DNA from: Tolypeutes matacus
Lineage: Eukaryota; Chordata; Mammalia; Cingulata; Chlamyphoridae
Assembly (NCBI GenBank): GCA_026826555.1
Contig: JAKSZT010053769.1
Span: 7,005,193 to 7,069,192 of the forward strand
DNA: 64,000 nucleotides
Reading direction: 5' to 3'
Shown: positions 27,642 to 39,779 of the stretch, one piece after another
Layout: every line of letters starts with the position of its first letter
How positions within the stretch are numbered: position 1 is the stretch's first letter
Notes under the pieces: generated by a model
Database searches by the model: none
Seen by the model: only the letters and a program-made list of their open reading frames with translations
What the model was told of the DNA's origin: nothing
Made by a program: the position numbers and the translations under genes

Positions 27642-28884
27642 ATCCCTTTTCCAGTCCTCCCACCACTTCCAAACCTGTGATGACACAGAAAATACAATCT
27701 CTGGGCTATAAAAATAAAATATACATCGTCTCAAGTTGATGTTCTTAATTTGACTGATTCATTTAGCAATAGACTCAGCTTGTGATTTGTTGGTAGATTC
27801 AGATGCTAATATATGATTAGGATGATTCTCCATGACTCTCTGATGTTGCTACTTCTATCTCATGCCCATTTCAATGAATAGAAGCGCTAACTCAATCAGG
27901 AACTCTGTGGAGAAAGAATACAAAAAGAAAATTTCACAATTTCAAAATGCTCGTTAAAGAAGAAAACATTATGTTTATTAGAGACCAGGTATAGTCGTTA
28001 CCTTTTGAAGTGTCTGCCCAGATAACAATAACTCTCTCCCTATATCTCCTTCTTGAGAATTGCTCTTATCTTCAACTTCTGTTTCATGGATGTAAAGTAG
28101 TCCAGCTGGAACTACCCGACATGAGCTCCCACTACCAGGAGTTGTGACCATCCCAATGCTGGACCAGATACTCTCTTCTGAGAATTTGCAATTAGGCCTG
28201 AGAGCTGAGGAAACTGTCTCTATATGGTTGGAACTGTAAAATGGGAAATACCTATGAATGACTGAAAGAAACTCTTTTATGCTTTCCAATTCTTGCTTCT
28301 ATTTGTTCATTTTTGTCCTTGAATTCCTATGGCACTCTTGAATCTTTATAACAACGTTCACTTCCACTTAAAAAAAAAAGCATACGTAAATTCTAGTTGG
28401 TTTCATTTGCTTGTGAACAAAGAATCCTAAATTATAATATGTGATTATGGGAAGAGATAAGAGATGTTAATATATTATTTGAAAAATTCTTATTTTCTCC
28501 AGTGAAGCCAGAGAGGTGGAAATGTTAATTGATGAGACAAGACAATGTGATTCTGAAAAACAAAGCAAAACAAAAATATTTTATTTTTATTAGCATACAG
28601 TTCTACAGAAAGAGCAAAGCCTGAGCTATCTAATTTTATAGTAAACTTAAGGAGTTTACTTGAGAGAAGGGGTCTTCTCATGTCCTAAGGATGAATAACT
28701 TATAGCATTTGCTGGTATGCAAAAGAGAACAGAACAAAGATTCTTCCCACTGGATTTCCTGAACTAAAAGTACCCTTGTCTCCATGGATGTCCTTTGTCC
28801 TTCTGTAATAATTCAGCATTAAAGTGGTTTGAGTTTATAAGGAGAGGAATTAGAGTGTTGTTTAATTTTCTCACTCTTTCCAAA
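27642..28884. other. Non-coding, nothing recognised
   Basis: No gene or clear repeat. A 103-codon frame at 28289-27978 (minus) has no recognisable domain. Confidence 0.5.
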
Positions 28885-29010
28885 ATACATATTGAGTGCC
28901 TAATATGTGACCAGCACTATTCTAAATGCTTTGGATTCAGAAGTTATCTGGATCAACTGTGTTTTGGCACTCATGGAGTGAGGCAGACAATGTCTCTGCC
29001 TTCATAGAGG
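28885..29010 (+). mobile_element. L2 fragment
   Basis: TATTGAGTGCCTAATATGTG, CACTATTCTAAATGCTTTGG and the segment ending in the CTCTGCCTTCATAGAGG block. Confidence 0.75.
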
Positions 29011-29040
29011 GGAAAGGAAGGGTGGGGGATAGATTACATA

Positions 29041-29070
29041 GATGATAGATAGATAAATAGATAGATAGAT

Positions 29071-29124
<54 letters not shown>
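29041..29124 (+). repeat. (GATA)n microsatellite
   Basis: About 20 GATA units with small interruptions near 29054 and 29070. Likely polymorphic. Confidence 0.95.
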
Positions 29125-29620
29125 ACAACAGAGAAGGGAGATTAAGAGAGAGGGGGAAGTAATTTCTTGGCTAATGGACAGGGTAGATGATTTTTCTGGC
29201 TTAAGGTTGACTGTGTATAGGAATTTAAAGAATGTCATCAGTTCTGTGTATCTCTTTGGCTCTGTTGTTCCCGGGTTTTCCTCATTCCCACTAGGCTCAT
29301 TCCACACGGCAGTAAAAATAATCACCACAATCTTTGGATTTTACTACTGCTAGGATTTGTTTTTGAGGGTCTTCTGCAAAGCAGACACAAAGACATGATT
29401 AAATGTGAAAGAATTTTATTAGGGAAAATTGTTGTTAGAGAAATTGAGGAGGGAACTAGGGAAGACAGGAGAAGCTGTCAGACTACAATGTAAGTCTGAC
29501 TTCAAATGAAAGAGGGAGGGAAGGAAGTTTAGGTGGAAGTGTCCTAGGTTCTGTGCAGTCTAAAGACTTTGGTGGGACCATCAGGGAACCCTCAAGTCAA
29601 AAGGTTCTTCCTACTGGATT

Positions 29621-30098
29621 TCAGTCAAAGTCGACTGTCAGAGGAGTCCAATGTCTCCCAGGAATGGACCTACCTTTGTATTCATGTTGTACTCCAACAT
29701 TTTCTGGAAACAGCATTGGGAAGCATGACCTTGATACCAATGTGTTGGATTTCAGAGTGCAGGAATAAGAGCCTTTAGCAAAGTAAACTCTTTGGTTTGG
29801 AGGTGCATTCTCATGGCCGCTGAATGATTCAAAAGTTAAAAACACAACCTTCTCTCCCACAGGATCAAAAATAGTACTACCCAAGCTTCCCTGTCAAATG
29901 CTTGACCATTTGGTAATTTGGGGACCTATAACCCAGGAACCGGGGTATTATGATCTCACAGCCCCATGTGAATCTATGGAGTAGAGGAAGGGAAGTTTCT
30001 AAAAGGAATCTAAGGCAGAAAAAATAGCAGATATCCACTAATATGTGAGTATGTAAATGTATAAGAGCATGTATATATGTGTATTTATATTTATGCAT
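29621..30098 (-). pseudogene. Unidentified coding-like remnant
   Basis: Two overlapping minus-strand frames in different phases (30098-29877 and 29884-29621) join near 29880 with residue composition that looks protein-like (Gly, Cys, Trp, Pro, few simple runs). I do not recognise the protein. It may be a decayed retroelement gene next to the LTR-like block, or chance. Confidence 0.25.
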
Positions 30099-30105
30099 AA
30101 TACAT

Positions 30106-30407
30106 CAAGATGTTAGCAGTCTATTTTCACAGTGAACATGTATTAGTTTTATCATAAGAAAAAACTACATGACCAACAAGCATCTTGAAGATAAGTTTTC
30201 TAATGACGAACCTGTAAAATGAAAAAGCATTAGTGAATAGTTTGATATTAAAGTTGAAATCTGGGATTCTGTATTGCACATTAACATATTATTACCATAT
30301 GCATAAATCATATCAATTTATAGCAATACACAGTGTATGTAGGAACTATTTAGAGGATATTATTTGATCTTATATTTTAGGTTGAGGTGATATTGGGAGA
30401 CAATATG
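30106..30407 (+). repeat. 300 bp direct duplication, copy 2
   Basis: Second copy of the 27.3 kb block, same orientation, 2.8 kb away, with about seven differences. It is followed directly by the possible LTR at 30406. Confidence 0.85.
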
Positions 30408-30859
30408 TTTGTCTTGTGAACAAAGGCATTCATAGCTTTAGTTCTAGAAAAACTTTTCAAAGATGTTTATACAGCTAAAGTCTTGGAAGATAGAGATAAT
30501 ATCTTCCTCCATAGCAGATGTGTTTACTGTCCAATGTAATAAAGATAATATCTCTGTCTGGGGCACAGGCTGGGAATAAAGATAATATCTCTCTCTAGGG
30601 CAAAGGCTGAGCAGGTTTTTTACAGTCCATTATGAAAGATTAGGGTTGCCTAAGTGTAGGATTTCTAAGCTATGACACAAATCCACTGTGTGCTCATCTG
30701 ACTTGGCTCCTCCATATTGTGCCCCTTGAGATTGGGGGCATGGGGAAATGATGAAAACATGAAGCACATGCTGCTTGTTGGGCCATGAGTAATAAAAAGT
30801 CCTTTATCTTGGTCCAAGAGTCTCATGTCTTCTGCCAGTATCTGATATTGTAGCAGACA
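30406..30859 (+). mobile_element. Possible solo LTR with U3 repeats
   Basis: Approximately 454 bp from TGTTTGTC to GCAGACA. It has two near-identical 35-40 base repeats (ATAAAGATAATATCTCT, near 30540 and 30578), an AATAAAAAGTCC poly(A)-like site near 30790 and a U5-like tail with CCAAGAGTCTCATGTC. No target duplication is seen, and the family is not identified. Confidence 0.35.
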
Positions 30860-30869
30860 AAGTCATTAG

Positions 30870-32229
30870 CTTGGAAGAGGGTAAAATCTCATATAAGACC
30901 TTTCCCAGCTCTTAACATATGAAAGGTGGTAGGTGATAGATGAACTGAGATTCTGAGGGAAAGACACTCACTATATGTAATATATTACCTACTATGATAG
31001 ACAGCAGTATCAATGATAGTCAAGATTTTGTAACTGAAAAGAACATTTATATAATCTAGTTACCATTTCAGTGTTCTCATTTTTACAGGTAAAGAAACAT
31101 AGCTTAGAGTGGTAAGTAAAATTGTTCAAAGACATAATTTGCTAAGAATCAGAAAGATTCAGTCTGGTCTGCTTCACTCTACCCCATGTAGTAATACCAC
31201 TGTCATTTAAGATGTAAAGTTTAAAAGTGATGAATAAAAAATTGGGTGGGAATATCTTAGAACACTAGGCACCACAATATTTTTGTTTAATCATTAACTT
31301 TGGAGGGTTATTACTCTTTCAGGCTACCTTGCATATATGCATAAATGCTCACACTTATACATAATATGGTATTTTTTGATGCCTCAAACAATTTTCTTTA
31401 AGTATAGACAAAATCTGAAAGACATTAAGACTGCAATATCAAATATGATGGAATGCAAAATTAAAAGGAAATTCTTTCTTGTATTGTGCTTAGGTTTCTT
31501 TCCTTTATTGCTCATAATCTCATAAATTTCTAGGTAACTATATTTACTATTATATTCTAATTTTAAATTCCAAATTATGATCCTCTTTGATGTATCTTTT
31601 AACTTCTACTTCCAGCTTTTAATAAGACAAGAATTGGCAAGTTATTTCCAATTTGTCCTAGTTTCCCTTTGTCTCAGGTTTTCCTTGAGTCAATAAGTAT
31701 CAAAGCATTTTCTAATCACATTCAGCGAATGTGAAACTAAATGCCTACAACTAAACAGACTGCATGTTTATTTGCTATTGAAATCATGGTTGCATACTTC
31801 ATTTGCCGATTATTCTAATTTTACAATATACTAAGTTTTTATCTGACTAAAGACGTTGAAATAAATTTAGGACAAGTTGTCAAATAAATGTGAATAAGTG
31901 GGAACAGGTTTAGTGGTCTAATATATAAGAAAAGGCAAAGGCTTTAAGATGATCAAGTGCACCAAATATTTATTTGAAAGAAGTACAAGACAAAACAACA
32001 CCATGAAGTTTTTTACTGCTGCCAAGGCAGAGAGCTGGGAAAGCAAACCTTTGACCAAACATCTGAACATCTTTGTATAGTAAAGAGAGCCAGTGACATA
32101 GTGAATTGAACATTTATTGAACTTTCCATGAATCACTCGGGATAAATGCCAAAAGATGTCACATGATATGCAGTTAATCTTTTCGATTTTGTTCTCACAG
32201 TTCATAAAATCTATTTTTAAAACAGTGAT
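30870..32229. other. Non-coding, mostly unrecognised
   Basis: Apart from a MIR-like block near 31030-31200, nothing is recognised. Confidence 0.5.
31030..31200 (+). mobile_element. MIR-like ancient SINE
   Basis: TTTTTACAGGTAAAGAAACA then a decayed core with AAAGACATAATTTGC. Confidence 0.5.
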
Positions 32230-33334
32230 CTGTATATTTTTTAAAAAATTCTTTCCAAGTACCTAAAGAGTATCTTAAAAAACTGGCCATATACTGGTTC
32301 CCAACAAAAATCTAATATCCAGAAGCAGAAAACAGAGCTCTCCTTTTAAGACCACAATACACAAAACATCTAGAAATTAACATAGTATTAAAAAACAATG
32401 GACCCTCTTAGAAAATTTGTCAATATCCTTCTAAAAAGATCTTGACTCATGGAATTCAAGATGGAAATTTCAGATTATCCAGACATTAGAAGCAGTGAGA
32501 AAACTACATATCAAAACTTAGAAGGTACATACAATACTGAAATCAGGGACGAATATTTTAGGTCCAAATGCTTCCTTTAGAAAATGAGAAAGCTTGAAAT
32601 TAAATGGGAACTAAGAATTCAACTTAAGAAGCCACTGGGGGAAAATAAACCAACATATAGAATTTAGTTAAGAGTAGGAATTAGTGAATGAAACAAAAGC
32701 TGGTAAAAACTGGTAAATAAAACAAGTGGTGATTTGAGAAGATCAATAAACTAGGGAAGTGGCTGTGGCTCAAGCAATTGAGCTCCTGTATACTATATGG
32801 AGGACTCAAGTTCGATCCTCAGGATCTCCTGGTAAAAAAAAAGAAAAGAAACAATGGGACTCAGACCTGTGCACCGAGGCCCCTGCATGCGTGGTAAAGC
32901 AACGCACCAAAAAGATGACGACGCAACCAGATAGAAAAAACTAACTAACTAAATAAATAAAATAAAATAGACAAACCTTTGGCATGCCTGGCCAGATAGG
33001 AGATTAGTATATAAAATCAATCACCTTTCTATATGTCAGCAATAACTAGTTGGGAGATGTAATAAAAAATTCCATTTACAAAAGTAAGAAATGCTATAAA
33101 ACTCCTGGAAGTAAACTTGAGATAAATGAAAGGCCTTAATAGACAAAAATTTAGTATTACTTAAGGATGTAAAAGACTTAGAGAAATGAAGAGACTTAAG
33201 ATGTTTAATGGCTAGGAATACTAAGTATGATACAGAACTCAATTATCCCTCGATCATTCTCTCAATGTAGTAAAATTCCAAACAAAATCCCATCAATCTT
33301 CTTTTTATCAGCTTGACAAAATGAATTTTTAAGT
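32230..33334 (+). mobile_element. Old L1 ORF2 fragment, plus strand
   Basis: Degraded sense ORF2 sequence: the AAACTACATATCAAAACTTA and AATTAAATGGGAACTAAGAA regions, then GACAAACCTTTGGC and TCAATCACCTTTCTATATG. A SINE at 32754-32969 splits it. There is no usable frame. Confidence 0.6.
32754..32969 (+). mobile_element. DAS SINE, plus strand
   Basis: Starts GGGAAGTGGCTGTGGCTCAA (A-box region), has B box AGTTCGATCC and ends in an A-rich (AAATA)n tail. Inserted into an old sense L1, which resumes with GACAAACCTTTGG. Confidence 0.85.
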
Positions 33335-33632
33335 ATATTTGGAAGACTGTGAAAAATTTTTATTATGGTAACCTACAACATAAAATTTCCCATTTTAATC
33401 ATTTTCAAGCACACAATTAAATTGCATTAATTGCATTCAAAATGTTGTGCTACCATCACCACATCCATTATCAAACCTTTTTCATCGCCCCAAACAGAAC
33501 CTCTGTACCCATTACTCATTAACTCCCCATTCCCTCCCTGCCCCAGGTAACCTGTAATCTACTTTCTGTCTCTATGAATTTACATATTCTAGATATTTCA
33601 TATAAGTGGAATCATACAATATTTGTCCTTTT
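33335..33632 (-). mobile_element. Old L1 3' UTR (left half), minus strand
   Basis: Antisense 3' UTR of an older mammalian L1, with CCATCACCACATCC, TGTCTCTATGAATTTACATA and TCATATAAGTGGAATCATAC. The element is cut at about 33632 and continues at 45315, so the intervening 11.7 kb is inserted. Confidence 0.75.
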
Positions 33633-35437
33633 TAAACTCACCTTTCAATTAATATATATATATATATATTTGGATTACATAAATGTTACATAAAAAATGT
33701 AGGGGATTCCCATGTGCCCCGCTCTCTACCCCTTGCACATTTTCCCACATTAACAACATCTTTCATTAGTGTGGTACATTTGTTACAATTGATGAACACA
33801 TTTTGGAGCATTGCCACTAAACATGGATTATAATTTACATTGTATTTTACACCTCCCCTGCACATTTTTGTAAGTTATTACAAGATATATAATGGCCTGT
33901 ATCTGTCATTGCAATGTCATTCAGGACGATTCCCAAGTCCCAAAAATGACCCCAAATTACATTTATTTTTCCCTGTCCCTCCCCTCAGAACCTCCAGTGG
34001 CCACTGCCTCCACATCAATGATAAAAGTTCCTCCATTGCTAGAGTCACAACAAGTCTAGAGTAGAATAAGAGTAAGTCTACTCTAGTTCATCATTCATTC
34101 CCCAATCCTAAGGATTCTGGGATGGTAATGCTAACTCCACCTCTAATTGAGAGGGGGCTTAGAGATGGGACTATCTTGCTTGCAGTTGCAGACTCTCTCT
34201 TGTTCCTTGAGATGGTCATTGTCCATCATCATCTCCTTGTTTGTTGTCCTGGGTGAGTCCAATGAACTGAAGAGTAGGTGTTGCAAATTGGATGACATTC
34301 AGGGCCCAATTGGTACATGGACAGCCCAAAGATTTAAGTCTCTTGGACATACACATATCAACTGCAGTACTAATTATAGGTTCAAATAGAAGGGTTAGGG
34401 AAACTGAAACTGAGTCTAGCTCTGTCACATTGGGGAGCATAAATACCAAAGTAGGGCCCACTGGCAGGGTGCCAAACTCCTGAGCTCTCTGCGTTGCCTA
34501 TAGTGTCTGGATGTCTCCAGAGGCTTCAGGAGGCCTGCTATTTGAGGCAATATTTACTTTGGCAGTCAATGAGATCCTGCTAAGACGTGCATAAGTGTAA
34601 CCGCTGGAATGACCTCCCAACTCACTTTGACATCTCTTAGCCATATGAATTCATTTGTCTTCACCCTTTCCCCCTTTTGGTCAAGGTCTTTTTCCAGTTG
34701 TATTACTAGTTGGTGCTTGGTAGTAATCCCTTGGTGCCAAAGAGGCTCATCCCCAGGAGTCATGTCCCATGCTGGAGGGGAAGGTAATGCATTTATATGC
34801 TGAGTTCGGCTTAGAGAGAGGCCACATTTGAGCAACAAGGAAGCTCTCAGGAGGTAACTTTTAGGTACCCTATACTACTAGGTTAAGTTTCACTTTTATA
34901 AGTGAAGTTTCGTAAGTACCATAATCAATATCAAGGACCCTTCAATGGTCCATCCTCCTTCACTAGTTACTGCCCCTATGCTTGGGGAATTTTTGCTATC
35001 CCATTTGAGAATGTGGCAGAGCTCCCCAGGATGGGAATTCAATATTCTTTCAGTTATTGTGTGAATCTCAATCTCCTGTGACAATGCCCCATGAACACTT
35101 GAACACATTCATATGCCTTATAAGTATGTCCCAGGTGAACCTCCTCCCATGCATTCCCCATCTCTGACACCCCACACCAATGATCCTCCCCTGTACCAGT
35201 TTAACCCTTCTGTGATCCAAAACTTCTTCAAAATTGAAGCCAACAAAATAACTGAATACAATTAATGGGAAAATGATATAATAATGATAGTTTAAAAAAT
35301 AACAAAAAAAATTAAGTTTGAAATAATGAAAAAAGAAAAATATATAAAATTAAAAAAAATTTTTGACATTATGTCATCACTGTAAGAACTGTTGTCTTGT
35401 ATGTACAGTGACATTTTCTTTCATTTATTCCCCTAGT
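33633..35437 (-). mobile_element. L1 3' UTR unit (long form), minus strand
   Basis: This 1.6-1.8 kb block is homologous over most of its length to 16590-18216 and, inverted, to 47441-48596. The left end starts (TA)n then TTTGGATTACATAAATG, the antisense of an L1 3' end. The end of the block near 35450-36150 of the full-length L1 is related. It carries no ORF2. On the minus strand a 90-codon frame (34838-34566) shares its last 65 codons with the 17.6 kb copy. The stretch 35210-35437 is A-rich and lacks a counterpart in the other copies. It may be a truncated L1 or a 3' transduced segment of the adjacent full-length L1. Confidence 0.7.
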
Positions 35438-38400
35438 GTCTTATTTATTTATTTATTTATTTATTGTCATCAAAGAAGCTTTAGGTTACAGAAAAGCCAC
35501 ATACAGAATATAGGTGATACCCATAAACCCAACCATCCTCCCCCTTTTTCCATTTCCTCTATTAATAATATTTTACATGTGGATGGCACATTTGTTACAA
35601 TTGATGTACAAATATTGAAACATTGCTACTAACCATGGCCAATGATTTACTTTGTGGTTTACATTTTGGACTGTACACTTTTACAGATTTTGATGAAGTT
35701 TAACATGGTCGGTATCCATCATTGCAATATCATGTAGAACAATTCCATCACCCCCAAAATGCCCCATGTTCCATCTATTCTATTCCTCCATCCCCCTCCC
35801 CTCAGGACTCATGGTAACCACCAAGACTAACTCATTGAAGGACAAGACTCATAGTTACTTGCAACAACATTGAGGGCTTGACATACTGGCCTGTCCTCCC
35901 CTATTAGGCACTGCCTATGCTCTTGAGAGACTCCCATCCCTCTATTTAAGATCATGACAGGACACCTCAGGATGAGAGTCCAAAACCTTCTCTCTCATTA
36001 TGTGAGTTTCCACCTACTGATACAACACACTATGACAAGATGAACACTACACACTCCCTAGAAGCCTGCCCCAGGTGCGCCCTGTCCCAAATGACCTCAA
36101 CATCCAACACCTTTAACCAGTAACCCTCCTCTGCCATATTTGCCAAAAGAACATTCCCAACGTTGTATTTCAACCACATACCTGCAAATCCCAATAGTTC
36201 ACCTTATCCTTCCCCCAAGTCTTCCCCCAGTTCCATGGACAATCCACCCTCCCCACCCTACCCGCCTCACAGACCAGCACTACCCAGCCCAATAGCATCA
36301 CTGCACCACTGTTATGCCCATCCACTACACAATTACAACCTATCACCTTATAACAGATGATGACCATATAGGCATTGACTCAAAACCTTCTCCCTCTCTG
36401 TCTCCTGTAAACCTATCTTCCAGACTCTAACTCTGTGAGTCTGCTCAATTTGCTTAATTCATATCAGTGAGGTCATGAAATATTTGTACTTCAGTGTCTG
36501 GCTTGCTTCACTCAACATAAGGTCTTCAAGGTTCATCCATGTTATCCTGTGTGTTAATACTACATTCCTTCTTACGGTTGAGTAATATCCCATTGCATGT
36601 ATACATCACAATTTGTTTATCTATTCATCTGTTGATGGACATATGGATTGTTGCCAACTTTTGGCAATAGTGAATAATGCTGCTATGAACAATGGAGTAC
36701 ATATATCTGTTTGTGTCCCTGCTTTCAATTCTTCTGAGTATACACCCATAATTGGGATTGCTGGCTCATATGGAAGTTCGATAGCTAGCTTCCTGAGGAA
36801 CCGCCAGACTGTCCTCCACAATGGCTGCACCATTCTATGCTCCCACCAGCAGTGGATAGGGTTCCCATTCCTCCACATCCTCTCCAACACTTGTAGTCCT
36901 GTGTTTTTAATAGCTGCTAGTCTAATGGGTGTAAGATGATATCCCATTGTGGTTTTGATTTGCATTTTGCTAATAGCTAGTAATGTTGAGCATTTTTTCA
37001 TATGCTTTTTAGCCATTTGTATTTCTTCTATGGAGAGGGGTCTATTCAAATAACTTGCCCTTTTTAAAAATGGGTTGTCTTTATTTTCGAGGTGTAGGAT
37101 TTCTTTATATATGTTGGATATTAAGCCCCTATCAGCTATATGGTTACCAAATATTTTCTCCTATTGAGTAGGCGGCCTTTTCACTTTCTTGACAAACTCC
37201 TTTGAGGTGCAAAAATTTTTAATTTTGAGGGGTTCCCATTTATCTACTTTTTCTTTCATTGCTTGTGCTTTGGTTATAAAGTTCATGAAACCATTTCCTA
37301 GTACAAGATTCTGTAGATGCTTCCCTAATTATCTTCCAAGATCTTTATTGTCTTGGCTCTTCTATTAAGATCTTTGTTCCATCTTGAGTTAATTTTTGTA
37401 TAAGATGTGAAGTGGTATTCCTCTCTCATTCTTTTGGATATGGATATCCAGTTCTCCAAGAGCCTTTTGCTGAAGAGGCTATTCTCTCCCAGCTGAATGA
37501 GCTTGGTGACCTTGTTGAATATCAGTTGACTGTATATGTGGAGATCTATATCAGAACTCCTCAATTCAGTTACATTTGTCAGTATGTCTATCCTTGTGCC
37601 AATATCATGCAGTTTTGACCACTAAAGCTTTGTAGTATATTTTGAAGTCAGGTAGTGTGATTCCTCTGATTTCATTTTTCTTTTCAATATATCTTTAACT
37701 ATTTGAGGCCCCTTGCCCTTCCAAATAAATTTCATAGTTAGCTTTTCCAATTCAGTAAAAAATGCTGTGGTAATTTTTATTGGGATTGTATTAAATCTGT
37801 AATCAGTTTGGGTAGGATAGACATCTTAAATATGTTTAGTCTTCCTATCCATGAACAGGAAATATTCTTCTATTTATTTAGGTCTTCTTTGGATTCCTTT
37901 AACAATGTTGTGTGGTTTTCTGCATACAAGTCATTTACATCTTTAAATTTATTCCCAGGTATTTGATTCTTTTAGTTGCTATTGTAAGTGGGATTTTTTT
38001 CTTGATTTCCTTCTCAGTTTGCTCATTATTGATGTACAGAAATGCTACTGACTTTTGCATATTGATCTTATAATCTGCAACTTTACTGAACTCATTTATA
38101 AGCTCTAGAAGATTTGTTGTAGATTTCTCAGGGCTTTCCATGTATAGGATCATGTCTGTAAATAGTGAAATTTTTACTTCTTCCTTTCCAATTTGGATGC
38201 CTTTAATATCTTTTTCTTGCCTAGTGCTCGAGCAGGTACTTCTAACACAATGTTAAACAGGAGCAGTAAAAGTGATCATTCTTGTCTTGTTCCAGATCTT
38301 AGAGGGAAAGTTTTAGGATTTCAACATAGAATATGATGTCAGCTGTCAGTTTTTCATATATACCCTTTATCATGTTGAGGAAGTTTCTGTCTATTTTTAT

Positions 38401-39156
38401 CTTCTGAAGTGTTTTTATCAGGAAAGGGTGCTGTATTTTGTCAAATGCTTTTTCTGCATCTATAGAGATGATCATGTGATTTTTTTCTTTTCATCTGTTT
38501 ATGTGGTATATTACATTGATTGATTTTCTTATGTTGAACCATCCTTGCATACCAGGGATGAAACCCACTTGGTCATGGCGTATAATTCCTTTGATGTGTT
38601 GTTGAATATGATTACCAAGTATTTTGTTGAGGATTTTAGCATCTAGGTTCATTAGAGGGATTGGTCTATAGTTTCTTTTCTTGTGGCATCTTTGTTTGGA
38701 TTTGGTATTAAGGTGATGTTGTCATCAGAGAATGAGTTAGGCAATGTTCTCTCCACTTCTAATTTTTTTTGAAGCATTTAAGCAGAATTTGTGTTAGTGC
38801 TCTTTCTGGAATGTTTGCTAGAATTCACCTGTGAAGCCTTCTCATCCTGGGCTCTTATTAGTTGGGAGGTTTTTAATCACTAATACTATCTTGTTATTTG
38901 TGATTGGTCTGTTAAATTCATTAATTTCTTCTTTTGTCATTGTAGGCTGCTTGTGTGTTTCTAAGAATTTATCCATTTCCTTTAAATGATCCATCTTATT
39001 GGCATACAATTTTTCAAAGTATCCTCTCATGATATGCTTTATTTCTGTGGGGTCAGTGGTGATATACCCTTCCATGTTTCTTATGTATTTGCAACTTCTT
39101 TTTTGTTAGTCTAGGTAAGAGTTTGTCAATTTCATTAACCTTGTCAAAAAACCCAC

Positions 39157-39779
39157 TGTATTAGTCAGCCAAAGGGGTGCTGATGCAAAATACCAGAAAT
39201 GGGTTGGTCTTTATAAAGGGTATTTATTTAGGGTAGAAATCCACAGTTACCAGGCCATAAAGCATAAGTTTCTTCCCTCACCAAAGTCCATTGCCATGTG
39301 TTGGAGCAAGACAGCTGCCAATGCTTGCCAGGGTTCAGGCTTCTTGGGTTCCTCTCTTCCCGGGGCTGCATTTCATTCCAGGCTTAGCTCTTCTGTTTCC
39401 TCCACAAGGTCAGCTGTAGACTATGAGGCTCTCTAGGATTTCCTTCTTTCCACAAGGCCAGCTGTAGCTTATCAGATAAATGGCTTCTCTCTATCTCGGA
39501 GCCTTCTCTCCTTCCTCACAACCAAGCTCCTCTGTCAGCTCGCCACCTGGGCTCCAGCATCTAGACTCCAACATCAGAACTGCTCTTTGCATGCCTTTAT
39601 ATTTTATTCCCCATCCACTAAGGGGTGGGGCTCAATGACCTACTGACGTGGCCCAGTTAATGCCCTAATCATAACTTAATCATACCCAGATTAGCAAACC
39701 AGTTTACAAGCATAATCCAATATATATAATATATATATATTTGGAATACATAATTACATCAAATTGCCCAATGGCTACA
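39157..39779 (-). mobile_element. MaLR-like solo LTR in L1 ORF2
   Basis: 623 bp with TG...CA termini and a perfect 5-base target duplication CCCAC (39152-39156, 39780-39784). In its own sense it ends GCTGACTAATACA, as MaLR LTRs do, and has an AAATAAATACC poly(A) region. It contains a (TA)n array near 39720-39740. The right end is repeated at 41528-41588 by the assembly duplication. Confidence 0.75.

Noticed and set aside
29041..29124. GATA array as a CRISPR-like repeat
   Set aside because: Simple tetranucleotide microsatellite with no spacers, in a mammalian genome.
27288..30407. The two 300 bp blocks as paired LTRs of one provirus
   Set aside because: Ends do not fit TG...CA with a target duplication, and the interior has no recognisable gag or pol order.
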